The notes: generated from the letters alone by a model not told the origin. A stretch of DNA of 47,495 nt from JAEVLT01 sp050496765 (GCF_050496765.1 NZ_JBNWEO010000022.1:1-47495), one strand, 5' to 3'. Positions 14,662-23,789 are shown, counted from the first letter of the stretch. Numbers and translations are program-made.

Positions 14662-14787
14662 CGAAGATCGTATCATTTGCCTAAACCAGATAGTGGAGAA
14701 ATTTAAGAAGACACGGGGACAGAAGGGACAGACCCTGCGTTTTTGAGGTTTTATGAGCAGAAGAACAAAATCTCTACGCACATTTAA

Positions 14788-14824
14788 GCACAACTAGCAA
14801 ACATATCTGCTAGTTGTGCCTTTT
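14788..14824 (+). terminator. Strong Rho-independent terminator
   Basis: A 12-bp stem GCACAACTAGCA/TGCTAGTTGTGC, 8-nt loop, then CTTTTT. A GAACCGTCCC-type repeat lies on either side. Confidence 0.85.
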
Positions 14825-14875
14825 TCGCGCAAAACTTCCGATTGTCCTCTAGAACAGCCGTCCCTGTGTTTCTAG

Positions 14876-15097
14876 TTATTTTCCTTTTTTCTTTTTTGAT
14901 GGATCGACAATGAGTTTGTTTTTCGGAACAGTTTCCAATGTGATTTGGATATGAATATTTTTCTCATCAATACAGCTCACATTGGTCACTTTTCCTTTTC
15001 GGCCTTTGATTTTCAGTTCGTCTCCTTCAGAAGGAATACGTTTTGACAGCTGGGTTAATAAAAGATTTTTGTTTTCAAAATAAGAAACCACAAACAT
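14876..15097 (-). CDS. Small hypothetical protein, 73 aa
   Basis: MFVVSYFENKNLLLTQLSKRI... continues with GDELKIKGRKGKVTNVSC, IHIQITLETVPKNKLIVD and a lysine-rich end. The alternating strands around KGRKGKV look like a small KOW/SH3-type barrel, which would fit nucleic-acid or protein binding; this is inference. The ATG at 15097 follows GGTGAGGCCAAA; the upstream GTG at 15145 has no ribosome site. It runs divergently from nothing nearby and looks monocistronic. Confidence 0.65.
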   Translation of the reverse strand: MFVVSYFENKNLLLTQLSKRIPSEGDELKIKGRKGKVTNVSCIDEKNIHIQITLETVPKNKLIVDPSKKKKGK

Positions 15098-15229
15098 TTT
15101 GGCCTCACCCGCAATTTGCATTTTTCTTATAAAATATGTGGGCACGATTTCCTTTAGACCCGTTGATCAGAAAAAAAGTGACATGCAATTTTTGAGCGGG
15201 GGGAGACACAAGTACCGTCCCGATGTTTC

Positions 15230-15934
15230 TTATTTTTTCGGGATTTCACATCCATTTTCATCACAAATCAAACCGTCACTGTCTTGGCCGTTTAATCGGG
15301 TGATTTCATCTGTTGTGATGATCTTTTGGATGGCTTCGATAAATACTTCCGTCGGCTGGGCACCGGTGAGGGCATATTTTTTATTAATAAGAAAGAACGG
15401 GACAGCGGTGATGCCGTATTCTCTCGCTGTCTGTTCATCTGCCTGAACAGCTTCGGCCATCTCATTGCTTGCGAGCATTGCTGCGACGGCTTCGCGATCC
15501 AAGCCAACTTCAGCTGCTAAATCAGTTAATGTTGCATGATCGCCAATATGTTTCGTTTCGGTAAAATAGGCACGTAAAATACGCTCGGTCATCTCACTCA
15601 TTTTCCCTTGGGCTTTGGCAAACATCGTCAATCGGTGAGCATCAAAGGTATTGGTTAAAATCTGGTTGTCCAGTTGATAATCCAGTCCCACTTCCTTTGC
15701 CATCTGAACGATGTTTCGCGTGCTGGCTCTTGCTTGCTCCATGCTCATTCCATATTTTTTCGATAATTTTTCGTAAATGTTTTCTTTCACATCTCTCGGG
15801 GATGTCGGATCCAATTCGAAGCAGCGATAGATCACTTCGATCGGATGGTTTATTTTCTGAATCGCGTCCTCCAGACGCTTTTTGCCAATATAGCAAAATG
15901 GTCAAGCAAAATCGGTCCACATTTCAATCTGCAT
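15230..15934 (-). CDS. DsbA-family FrnE-like oxidoreductase with TGA at the first redox cysteine (candidate selenoprotein)
   Basis: FrnE-like DsbA proteins are thioredoxin-fold thiol oxidoreductases with an N-terminal CPFC motif. Here the ATG at 15934, after GGAGGGATAGAAC, begins MQIEMWTDFA, then codon 11 (15902-15904) is TGA, then PFCYIGKKRLEDA and an otherwise intact frame of 234 residues in total. Recognisable parts are IYRCFELDP, the helical insertion, TAVPFFLINKKYALTGAQP with the cis-Pro loop, and a C-terminal CDENGC pair. The stop replaces exactly the nucleophilic cysteine, and a hairpin of SECIS size lies 23 nt after it (15864-15878). Either the residue is selenocysteine or the gene is a fresh nonsense mutant. 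Without readthrough only the fragment from about 15835 could be made, and that has no ribosome site. Confidence 0.8.
15864..15878 (-). promoter_or_regulatory. SECIS-like hairpin in the FrnE-like gene
   Basis: On the minus strand GCGTC-TGGAG-GACGC forms a 5-bp stem with a 5-nt loop that has G at its second and third positions. The stem starts 23 nt and the loop 28 nt after the in-frame TGA, within the spacing known for bacterial SECIS elements. Stem stability and folding were not computed. Confidence 0.45.
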
Positions 15935-16162
15935 GTTCTATCCCTCCATTACATGACTTCTTACATAGTATAGCGAATCTGCTTGTGTTTAACGAATAAT
16001 CTGTTTAGGACTGTTGTATATATACTAGTTAAATGGGGAATGAAAAGGTAATGACTGATTTTAGACGGTTTCGGTGATTCGATTAGGATCTAAATAGGTT
16101 AACAATCGTGTCAATGGAATAAAGGGGTATGTTCATTAATTCATTCACAAGAAGGTGGTAGC

Positions 16163-16375
16163 ATGGTCAAAATAAAAGATGTGACTGAAGCACTCAACAA
16201 TATTGATCATGAACTTGCACACAAATGGCAATCCAATGATTTGATCAAAAAGAACTTGGCCACTAGTTACGAGTATTGGTTAGAAGACACTGGGATCCCC
16301 ATCCCGCTAAAGGACTATATTCTTCAATACATTGAAAATGCTCCTTTTCTTGGCGGAATTTTTACATTGGAATGA
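16163..16375 (+). CDS. Small hypothetical protein, 70 aa
   Basis: AGAAGGTGGTAGC precedes the ATG. The protein (MVKIKDVTEALNNIDHELA..., WLEDTGIPIPLKDYILQYIE, FLGGIFTLE) is helical and acidic, with no membrane segment or known motif. It lies alone before the chemoreceptor gene. Size and composition would suit an immunity or adaptor protein, but nothing in the context supports that. Confidence 0.6.
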   Translation: MVKIKDVTEALNNIDHELAHKWQSNDLIKKNLATSYEYWLEDTGIPIPLKDYILQYIENAPFLGGIFTLE

Positions 16376-16576
16376 TTTTGAAGAAAATGGATGATCCTTT
16401 CAACGTTCTGAATGCTGTTTATTGCGGAAAGCTTTAAATTTATCAGGGAATTCTTAAAAATGCTTTAACGAATTGTACACCTGTCCGATATTAAAATGAG
16501 ACGGCTCTTGTTCGCTATAAGATGGTGGCAGCACAAGAACCGTCCCTAAATTTCAGAAGAGGGAGTACATTTCAAC

Positions 16577-18562
16577 ATGAAAAGCATTACAAGTTTAAGA
16601 GTTTTTCGTTTCAGTATTCGAAAAAAATTATTGCTTGCATTTTTATTCATTTTATTGATTCCTTCCATTACAATTGGAATTACTGCCTATTTGAATGCAA
16701 AAGAAAAAATTCAAGAAAAAATTCAATTAAGTTCGCAGGAAAATGTCGATGTGATTAATCGGTATTTAACAAGCTACATTAAGCCGAAAGTCCATGATGC
16801 CTCCTATTTTGCCAGTCTCCTTCACCAATCCTCCTTTTCTACTAATGAGGCGCAAAATATGATTCGTTCTTTTCAACAGTACAAAGCTTTGCATCCGGAA
16901 GTTGCTGCGGTGTATGCAGGTTCGGAACAGGGGAATTTATTCATTTATCCATCGGCGGATTTGCCGGCAGGCTTTGATGCGCGTACACGTCCATGGTACA
17001 TTAAGGCAAAATCAATGGATGGAAAGGCGATTATTACTGAACCGTATGTAGACGCAATTTCAGGTGATGTTCTTGTCACGGTCGCACAAAAGTTAAAGGA
17101 TGGCTCGGGCGTTATCGGGATTGATTTAAGTTTATCCGCTTTAAAGGAAGTAACAAACGGAATTAAAATCGGGAGAGATGGATATCCTTTTGTGATCAGT
17201 GCAGAGGGAAGGTATCTTGTTCATCCTACGAAAAAGCCCGGAACGAAGGCAAGCGGTATGTGGGTCAAACCGATGCTTACCAAGAACAGCGGGGATCTAT
17301 CGTATGTATTGAATGGGCAAAAGAAAGAGCTGAGTTTTGCAACAAATAAGTTAACGGGCTTAAAGGTTGCCGGAACCATGGCGTTAGATGAGGTGAAACA
17401 GGATTCAAATCCCATTTTAAAAACCACATTGTTGATTGTCGGACTTTTCGTTATGATCGGTGCCGCTCTCGCATACTTGATTGTTCATTCCATTACTAAG
17501 CCTTTAAACCAGTTGGTGGCGGTGACACAAAAGGTGAGTGAAGGGGATCTAACTCAACAGTTTCCTGTCAAGAATCACGATGAAATCAATCAATTGGGGG
17601 ACAGTTTTAATAAAATGGTTGGCGCCCTCCAGGAAGTCATCCACCACGTTGGAGGAAAAGCAGACCAGCTTGCGGCTTCTTCTGAGGAACTAATGGCAAG
17701 CTCTGAGCAAAACAGCAAGGCGACTGAACAGATTGCCAATTCGATTCAAGAGGTTGCTGCCGGGACGGAGAAGCAGACAGACAAGGTAAAGGATGGCAAT
17801 CACATTATAAGGGAAATATCATCAAAAATTAGACAAATCGAAATGCATGCACAAACTGTTTCACAAACCTCACAAGATGCTGCTGGCATTGTTGTGAGCG
17901 GTAATGAGGCGATTCAATTATCATCCAAGCAAATGGGAAATATCAGTGAAACGGTTCAAAGTCTTGGAATCGTGATTCAGACGCTTGGAGAGAGGTCAAG
18001 AGAAATTAACCAGATTATTGAAGTGATCTCGGATATTGCGGCGCAAACCAATCTTTTAGCCTTAAATGCGGCAATCGAAGCGGCGAGAGCTGGGGAGCAT
18101 GGAAAAGGTTTTGCGGTTGTAGCCGATGAGGTCCGGAAATTAGCGGAGCAATCCGCGCAATCGACTGAGGATATCAGACAATTGATTACATCAATTCAAA
18201 AAGATACAAACAAAGCGGTTCAATCAATGGACAAAGGATCGGCTGAGGTGGAGAAGGGAATGGTTCTTGTTCAAAAAGCAGGAGATGCCTTCGATCAAAT
18301 GGATCAATTTGTCAACCGGGTAATCGCCCAATTCCAAGAGGTTTCAGTGTCGATTCAAGAAACAGCCGGCGGTGCCGAAGAGGTCGTTGAAATCGTCAAT
18401 CGAATTGAAGAAATTGCCAAGCGTACAACGGGCGAAACCCAAGATGTTTCCGCTGCAACCGAACAGCAACTAGCATCCATGCAGGAAATTGCAGCTTCCG
18501 CATCCTCCCTCGCCCAAATGGCAGAAGAACTGCAATATTTAATTAGGAGGTTTAAAATCTAG
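16577..18562 (+). CDS. Methyl-accepting chemotaxis protein with dCache sensor
   Basis: 661 residues. A first membrane helix (about 17-37) is followed by an extracellular double Cache domain (about 40-280), a second membrane helix (about 285-306), a HAMP linker and the cytoplasmic signalling coiled coil, whose hairpin tip reads NLLALNAAIEAARAGEHGKG near residue 500. It controls CheA in the chemotaxis array. In the Cache domain, AVYAG, ARTRPWYIKA, EPYVDAIS and GIDLS supply the Tyr, Arg-x-Trp-Tyr and Asp positions of amino-acid-binding dCache receptors, so an amino-acid ligand is likely. The ribosome site GAAGAGGGAG lies before the ATG. A hairpin terminator follows at 18570-18627. Confidence 0.93.
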   Translation: MKSITSLRVFRFSIRKKLLLAFLFILLIPSITIGITAYLNAKEKIQEKIQLSSQENVDVINRYLTSYIKPKVHDASYFASLLHQSSFSTNEAQNMIRSFQQYKALHPEVAAVYAGSEQGNLFIYPSADLPAGFDARTRPWYIKAKSMDGKAIITEPYVDAISGDVLVTVAQKLKDGSGVIGIDLSLSALKEVTNGIKIGRDGYPFVISAEGRYLVHPTKKPGTKASGMWVKPMLTKNSGDLSYVLNGQKKELSFATNKLTGLKVAGTMALDEVKQDSNPILKTTLLIVGLFVMIGAALAYLIVHSITKPLNQLVAVTQKVSEGDLTQQFPVKNHDEINQLGDSFNKMVGALQEVIHHVGGKADQLAASSEELMASSEQNSKATEQIANSIQEVAAGTEKQTDKVKDGNHIIREISSKIRQIEMHAQTVSQTSQDAAGIVVSGNEAIQLSSKQMGNISETVQSLGIVIQTLGERSREINQIIEVISDIAAQTNLLALNAAIEAARAGEHGKGFAVVADEVRKLAEQSAQSTEDIRQLITSIQKDTNKAVQSMDKGSAEVEKGMVLVQKAGDAFDQMDQFVNRVIAQFQEVSVSIQETAGGAEEVVEIVNRIEEIAKRTTGETQDVSAATEQQLASMQEIAASASSLAQMAEELQYLIRRFKI

Positions 18563-18569
18563 CAAACAA

Positions 18570-18627
18570 GAAGAACAGGAACGGATCTGCTTTTTTTGAA
18601 AAGAAGCGGGTGACCGTTCCTGGTTTC
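18570..18627 (+). terminator. Terminator after the dCache chemoreceptor
   Basis: Long inverted repeat AAGAA..CAGGAACGG / CCGTTCCTGGTTTCTT. It contains the GAACGG motif shared by several intergenic repeats in this window. Confidence 0.6.
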
Positions 18628-18862
18628 TTATTTACCTACTGCGACAGGCTCAAATACACTTACTAAACAAATTGAAAAAAATTTAGAGATGTAAATAAAG
18701 AGAATAGAGGCTATCTTGCGTTGCAGAAAGCGGTTCAAAGAAGATTTGTGGATGTCGAAAAATTGTCAAAAAATTAGAGGAGGATTTTTGGTTATTTTGT
18801 TGAAAATGGTTTAGTATGTTTTTCTTTTTCACCCCCAAATTCCCTCGAAAGGACGATTCCTC

Positions 18863-19807
18863 ATGACAAAAGAATATCTTGATTTAAAAATGGATTTTAT
18901 GTTTAAACAGTTGTTTGGCCAGCCAAGCAGAAAGGCGATCACCATTGCCTTCCTCAATGATCTACTTCATCGCAAAGAGAACGATCCGATCACAGATGTT
19001 CAATACGAGAACACGGAGTTAATGAAAGAAAGTGACGACGGCAAAACAAGCAGGCTGGATGTCTTGGTATTTACTTCTGGCGGAGAGCGAATCAATGTCG
19101 AAATTCAAATGATCAACCAGCACGATATGCCTGAGCGAGTCCTTTATTATTGGTCCCGGCTTTTCTCAGCTTCAATATCATCTGGCCAAAATTATTCCGA
19201 GCTTACCCCGACAATCATGATTACCATCCTCAACTACCCACTATTTCCTTATGAAACGGATAATTTTCACACTGTCTTTCATGTTAGAGAAGATACTGAA
19301 CATTTCATCTGGAGTTCCCATTTGGAAATTCATGCGATTGATTTATCTCAATTTGTGGTAAAATGGAAGAAATACAGCCGCGAAATAAAGGAAAATCCAC
19401 CAGCAGAATTGCCTTGGCTAATGATGCTTTCAGCCGCCGATTACGCTAAAAAAAGAATCAATGAAGATTTTTTTCGTGAATTGGAGGAATTTTCGATGAA
19501 TGAACAAGAAGTGCGTGAAGCATTAATAGAATGGGAAACCTTAAGTGCTAATAAAGAAAATAAAGCGCTGTACGAAGCGCGCCTAAAATTTTTGCGTGAC
19601 CAGCTCTCAAACATAGTAGGAGAACGCCGAGCTGGAAAAGAAGAAGGGTTTAAAGAAGGAATGAAGCACGGAATTGAGCAGGGTATGGAACAAGGAATGA
19701 AGCAACTGATTCAAAATATGGTGAAAAACGGTGTGACGGTAAGCAAAATTGCAAAAATGACGGGTATTAGGGAAGAAGAAGTACGGGAACTACTGAGTGA
19801 GAAGTGA
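18863..19807 (+). CDS. Rpn family PD-(D/E)XK nuclease (recombination-promoting nuclease / putative transposase)
   Basis: Rpn proteins are DNA endonucleases that promote RecA-independent recombination and can act in phage defence. The 314-residue protein begins MTKEYLDLKMDFMFKQLFG, typical of the family, and carries the nuclease core SRLDVLVFTSGGERINVEIQM with Asp and Glu-x-Gln. The C-terminal third has EARLKFLRDQLS, a variable GM/GI-EQ-G repeat stretch and MTGIREEEVRELLSE. Inside the gene TTGGAGGAATTTTCG stands before an ATG at 19496, which would allow separate translation of the C-terminal part. A free duplicate of that part follows at 19856. Confidence 0.9.
   Translation: MTKEYLDLKMDFMFKQLFGQPSRKAITIAFLNDLLHRKENDPITDVQYENTELMKESDDGKTSRLDVLVFTSGGERINVEIQMINQHDMPERVLYYWSRLFSASISSGQNYSELTPTIMITILNYPLFPYETDNFHTVFHVREDTEHFIWSSHLEIHAIDLSQFVVKWKKYSREIKENPPAELPWLMMLSAADYAKKRINEDFFRELEEFSMNEQEVREALIEWETLSANKENKALYEARLKFLRDQLSNIVGERRAGKEEGFKEGMKHGIEQGMEQGMKQLIQNMVKNGVTVSKIAKMTGIREEEVRELLSEK
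19496..19807 (+). CDS. Candidate intragenic short Rpn protein (RpnS-like), 103 aa
   Basis: Same frame as the Rpn gene. The ATG has TTGGAGGAATTTTCG directly before it, an arrangement that a coding sequence would not show by chance very often. The product is the C-terminal helical segment without the nuclease core. Published work on Rpn genes shows that such short proteins made inside the gene act as antitoxins of the full nuclease. Expression here is inferred from the ribosome site and from the fact that the duplicate at 19856 starts at the equivalent codon. Confidence 0.6.
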   Translation: MNEQEVREALIEWETLSANKENKALYEARLKFLRDQLSNIVGERRAGKEEGFKEGMKHGIEQGMEQGMKQLIQNMVKNGVTVSKIAKMTGIREEEVRELLSEK

Positions 19808-19855
19808 ATCAAGCTTCCATATAATTTCGATGAAATATAAACTGGAGGTGTTTCG

Positions 19856-20191
19856 ATGAACGAACAAGAAGCACGTGAAGCATTAATAGAATGGGAAACA
19901 TCAAACGCTAATAAAGAGAATAAAGCGCTGTACGAAGCGCGCCTAAAATTTTTGCGTGACCAGCTCTCAAACATAGTAGGAGAACGCCGAGCTGGAAAAG
20001 AAGAAGGGTTTAAAGAAGGAATGAAGCATGGAATTGAGCAGGGTATGAAACAAGTAATGGAGCAAGGAATGAAGCAAGGAATGAGGCAACTGATTCAAAA
20101 TATGGTGAAAAACGGTGCGACGGTAAGCGAAATCGCAAAAATGACGGGTGTTGGGGAAGAAGAAGTACGGGAACTACTGAGTGAGAAATGA
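19856..20191 (+). CDS. Stand-alone duplicate of the Rpn C-terminal protein, 111 aa
   Basis: AACTGGAGGTGTTTCG precedes the ATG; the protein MNEQEAREALIEWET... matches the intragenic product at 19496 almost throughout, and about 100 bp are identical. The duplicate has a longer repeat stretch (GIEQGMKQVMEQGMKQGMRQ) than the parent (GIEQGMEQGMKQ). It lacks any nuclease motif. It may be a second antitoxin with changed specificity or a leftover of a second rpn gene whose nuclease part was deleted at the internal start. Confidence 0.75.
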   Translation: MNEQEAREALIEWETSNANKENKALYEARLKFLRDQLSNIVGERRAGKEEGFKEGMKHGIEQGMKQVMEQGMKQGMRQLIQNMVKNGATVSEIAKMTGVGEEEVRELLSEK

Positions 20192-20379
20192 ATCAAACTC
20201 TTGAAGAACTTTAAAAAAAACGATCAAAAAAGGGAAAGCCTGCAATTAGCAGAACAATCATGATCAATATGGCGGATGCTGCTTAAATGAAAAAATAATA
20301 ATAGAACGACAAAAGGCACAATAGGTTTGTTTTCCCAGTTATGCCTAAAGACTACTTTGATAAGAGTTTGATATATTGG

Positions 20380-20497
20380 CTATTTCTGCAGAAAGTGTAA
20401 TACAATTCTTATCCAACCGAAAAAAGGCGATCCATAACGGCATGCTCAGCGATGTTCCCCAAAACATTCCGACCCGGAAATTCCCTTGCCTTTCCAT
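20380..20497 (-). pseudogene. 36-aa membrane peptide, frameshifted copy
   Basis: MERQGNFRVGMFWGTSLSM then PLWIAFF is followed by a run of six T where the intact copy at 23790-23900 has five. Removing one T restores GWIRIVLHFLQK and a stop at 20380; as it stands the frame continues to a TAG at 20345. The ribosome site GAGGAGTGATTCTC is intact. The upstream 250 bp also match those of the other copy, with divergence. Confidence 0.65.
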
Positions 20498-20729
20498 GAG
20501 AATCACTCCTCGTAAAAAGTGCAATATACAATAAATAGTTCCTTTTTAACCAGATTCTAAACATCGACTGTGAGTGCTCTCAAAGTTTGGATAAGTGTAA
20601 CATGTTTTTAAGATGAAATAATAAGAAATATGTCTGCGAACACCCCAATTCTTTTTGACAAAAGCGGCACAATGCGAAAAAGCGACCGCCGCAATTTTCT
20701 GATTGAAAGCTGCGAGTGCCGCTCTTATT

Positions 20730-21719
20730 TTATGATTGAAAATTCTCCGTGAACACTTTTTTGACTTCTTTTGGATCTAGGACGATTTGGTCATTTTTTG
20801 CTTTTAAAATATCATCGTAAAGCTTTTGACCGGAGCCACGAAGCTGGTGATAAGTTAATTGTTTCGTAGGATCAAAATCTTTTACAGCCATTCCGAGACT
20901 GAGCATGTCTTCTGTTGACATGTTCGTCGCTAAAACATAGTCGGGAATGGATTTAATGAGTGAAGGGAGCTTTGTGATATTGCTTGGCTCCAACGCTTTT
21001 TTTGCAATCCCTTTCAGCGCTTCTTCTTGTAATTGCTGGCGGCCGTACTCACCATTTTGCAAGGAGTAGCGTTCATGAACAATCTCTGTCACCATTTTGC
21101 CATCAAGGGAATGCGTTCCAGTAGAAACGATTTTATTGACGTTTTCAGGATACCATGGGTGCGTTAATTTCACATCAAAGGGTACGTCCATCTTGATTCC
21201 GCCGACGGCATCTACCATTGACTGAAAGCCCCAATAGTTGGTTTCTACATAGTAGTTGATGGGAACTCCAGTTAATTCTGAGACGGCATTTACTGCGGCT
21301 TCAACCCCTTGCTTTTGTCCTTTTTTTGCCTGCATGATATATTGAACACTTGTAAGTTTCGTATATCCATATCCATCTAAATGAACACGTGTATCGCGAG
21401 GGATGCTGACAGCTTGAAATTCATTTTTCGTTAAATCAACATGAACGAGCATCATGGAGTCAGAATGACCAATATTTTGCCCTTTTCGTTCATCTGAGCC
21501 AATTAACAGAATATTAAATACCGGATTGTCCAATTTTTTTACGGTTTCCACGACAGCATCTTTTGAGTTGTTAGCTGATTTTACGACAGGAACCGACTTG
21601 AAGTGATTTTTTGGCTGCAGCTGGTAGTATTCATAAGCAAAGCCGGCACCAGCTAGAATAAAAACAGCCAGAATGCTGAAACCCGCCACTTTCCACACAC
21701 GCTTCTTTTTATTATTCAT
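20730..21719 (-). CDS. LytR-CpsA-Psr (LCP) family phosphotransferase, paralogue 2
   Basis: 329 residues with one membrane segment (about 10-29) and an extracellular LCP domain. FNILLIGSDERKGQ, GHSDSMMLVHVD, SIPRDTRVHLDGYGYTKL and HERYSLQNGEYGRQQLQ hold the conserved Asp and Arg residues for the polyprenyl-pyrophosphate substrate. It resembles the gene at 4505-5464 along its full length (shared YTKLTSVQYI, GVPINYYVETN, NMST) but has a longer loop before HERYSLQ. Role: transfer of an anionic glycopolymer to peptidoglycan. GGAGGCAATA precedes the ATG. It stands alone. Confidence 0.93.
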   Translation of the reverse strand: MNNKKKRVWKVAGFSILAVFILAGAGFAYEYYQLQPKNHFKSVPVVKSANNSKDAVVETVKKLDNPVFNILLIGSDERKGQNIGHSDSMMLVHVDLTKNEFQAVSIPRDTRVHLDGYGYTKLTSVQYIMQAKKGQKQGVEAAVNAVSELTGVPINYYVETNYWGFQSMVDAVGGIKMDVPFDVKLTHPWYPENVNKIVSTGTHSLDGKMVTEIVHERYSLQNGEYGRQQLQEEALKGIAKKALEPSNITKLPSLIKSIPDYVLATNMSTEDMLSLGMAVKDFDPTKQLTYHQLRGSGQKLYDDILKAKNDQIVLDPKEVKKVFTENFQS

Positions 21720-21904
21720 TATTGCCTCCGAAAGTAAAAAATTGTGATAGGTCTATTTTACTCCATTTCGCTGCAAGAAACTATCCAAAATTTGTCGAAA
21801 GCAGGGGGAATATAGGGAGCGGTTCTCTGTATTCTCCTCCAAAATTAGGAAAAATATATGAAAAACGAAATTGCCATGAGGTGGATTTGTTTTAGGCAAA
21901 AAAA

Positions 21905-21975
21905 ATGAAAAAGTATGCTCTTTGTAGATGGTTTAATCCCTAAACCAAACAATCCATAGAAAGGCATACTTTACC
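21905..21975 (-). terminator. Long hairpin terminator of the DHA2 exporter gene
   Basis: AAAGTATGC/GCATACTTT form the outer stem and TGGTTTA/TAAACCA the inner stem of a ~60-nt structure. On the minus strand it is followed by a broken T-run (TTTTTCATTTTTTTT), fitting a terminator for the leftward gene that stops at 22028. Confidence 0.6.
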
Positions 21976-22027
21976 ATATTAACGGATGAAGTGAAAATTT
22001 CCATCCGGCGGGTATTCAAAGTCTAAT

Positions 22028-23434
22028 TCAGTTTTCCGGTACTGTTTCTTCCTGTCTTTCTCTTCTGATGAAAAAAGACAGAGCTAATCCCAGTAAGGAG
22101 AGAAGGGAGATGACTAGGAATGCTATGTTTGCCCCATGGATATCCGGGTAGGCGATTTCCGGCCGCTGTTTTGCATTTTCGGCTGTCATGGTCATAACGG
22201 TAACGAGAATAGCCGTTCCCACAGAGGCTGCGATCATTTTCATGGTATTATCCATGGCTGCTCCGTGCGCGATCAATTGTTTTGGCAATTGATTCAATGC
22301 CGCTGTTGCGACAGGCATCATCACCATACTCAGACCTAACATTCTAACCGTATAGGAAGCGGTTATGTAGGCCATTGAGGTGGCCGGACCTAAATTGGTA
22401 AAAGCAAACGTGGCCGTTGTCATGATGATTAAGCCGCTGATCACAAGCCACCTTGGTCCAATTTTATCAAAAATGCGGCCGATGATGGGCGCCGAGAGTC
22501 CTGATACGAGTGCTCCAGGTAAGAGTGCAACACCTGCCTCGAAGGCGGAAAAGTCCCGCATGTTTTGCATGAACAATGGGATAATTGTTTCTGCCCCAAT
22601 GAGTCCCATAAAACTGATCATTCCAATTGCAATGGCCATTGGAAAGACGGAATAGTTGAATACGCGAAATTCAAGTATAGGCTGCTGCAATCGCAGCTGC
22701 CTAGAAATGAATAGCACTAATGAAAGTCCGCCTGCTCCCAGTGAAGCAAGAGTGATGGAGCTTCCCCAGCCGTAATTTCCTGCGCTTGTAAATCCATAAA
22801 GAAGACCGCCAAAGCCAATTGATGATAACAAGATGGATACAATATCAATTTTTGGCTTGGTTACCTCTGTTACATTTTTCAAAGCAAAATAAGCCACCAA
22901 AATGTTGATAAGGGCAATTGGAAAAATAATCAGGAATAGAATGCGCCAATAGTAATTTGCAGTTACCCACCCCGACAAGGCCGGACCAATTGCAGGCGCA
23001 AACGAAATAACAAGGCCCACTAAGCCCATGGCTGCTCCGCGTTTATTTTTGGGAAAAATCATTAAGAAAACAGTTTGCATTAACGGAAGCATCACACCGG
23101 CACCAGTGGATTGAATGACTCGACCTAAAAGAAGAATTTCAAAATTGGGCGCAACAGCGGCGATGAGTGTGCCAGCTGCAAAAATGCCCATCGCGGATAG
23201 AAATAACTGCCTTGTAGTAAAACGGGAGATTAAATATGCGCTAACAGGAATCATAATCCCATTTACCAGCATAAACACAGTCGTTAACCATTGAGCACTA
23301 TTTGCGGTAATGTTCATTTCCGCCATTACTGGAGGGATCGCTGTAATCATCAGTGTTTGATTTAGAATCGCAATGAACGTTCCTGCCGACAGAAGCGAGA
23401 CAATTGTAGACTGCTTATAACTTGAAGTTGTCAT
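22028..23434 (-). CDS. DHA2-family MFS multidrug efflux transporter
   Basis: A 468-residue integral membrane protein with about 14 hydrophobic helices. The N-terminal FIAILNQTLMITAIPPVMAE carries the family's antiporter motif region, followed by QWLTTVFMLVNGIMIP, LLLGRVIQSTGAGVMLPLMQ and GLVISFAPAIGPALSGWV (motif C of drug-proton antiporters). It exports drugs or other hydrophobic compounds using the proton gradient; the closest style is LmrB/EmrB. The C-terminus ends in a charged RRERQEE tail. GAGGGAATAG lies before the ATG. No regulator is adjacent. Confidence 0.9.
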   Translation of the reverse strand: MTTSSYKQSTIVSLLSAGTFIAILNQTLMITAIPPVMAEMNITANSAQWLTTVFMLVNGIMIPVSAYLISRFTTRQLFLSAMGIFAAGTLIAAVAPNFEILLLGRVIQSTGAGVMLPLMQTVFLMIFPKNKRGAAMGLVGLVISFAPAIGPALSGWVTANYYWRILFLIIFPIALINILVAYFALKNVTEVTKPKIDIVSILLSSIGFGGLLYGFTSAGNYGWGSSITLASLGAGGLSLVLFISRQLRLQQPILEFRVFNYSVFPMAIAIGMISFMGLIGAETIIPLFMQNMRDFSAFEAGVALLPGALVSGLSAPIIGRIFDKIGPRWLVISGLIIMTTATFAFTNLGPATSMAYITASYTVRMLGLSMVMMPVATAALNQLPKQLIAHGAAMDNTMKMIAASVGTAILVTVMTMTAENAKQRPEIAYPDIHGANIAFLVISLLSLLGLALSFFIRRERQEETVPEN

Positions 23435-23789
23435 CCATCTATTCCCTCATCTCTCTTCAAAAATTTTTTACCCGAATGATGAATTACCTTAATTAAAATA
23501 CACTATTTCGAACGAATTTGCTATTGTTTCGTTTTGCAGCACGAACTTATCCATAGTGTTGTTCAAGGGTGTTTTCTAGCATTTCGGGTATTCAAAAAAA
23601 TGGTCAAAGATTAGCGGGAAGAGTTTTTGATTGTTTTATTGACTTTGGCAGGAGGAAAATGTTTCATCTCCCTTTGTGGTAAAATGGAGAAAATGCAGGT
23701 GGGAGATAAAAGCGGTGAGATAGGAATAAAACGGCAAAAGGCACAATTTCTGATTGTGCCTTAGAATGCTGCTCTATATATTGGTATTT
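23435..23789. other. Intergenic region between exporter and membrane-peptide gene
   Basis: No gene is visible. A hairpin AAGGCACAAT/ATTGTGCCTT at 23735-23762 serves as the minus-strand terminator of the peptide gene at 23790 (TTTTG follows on that strand). Confidence 0.5.
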
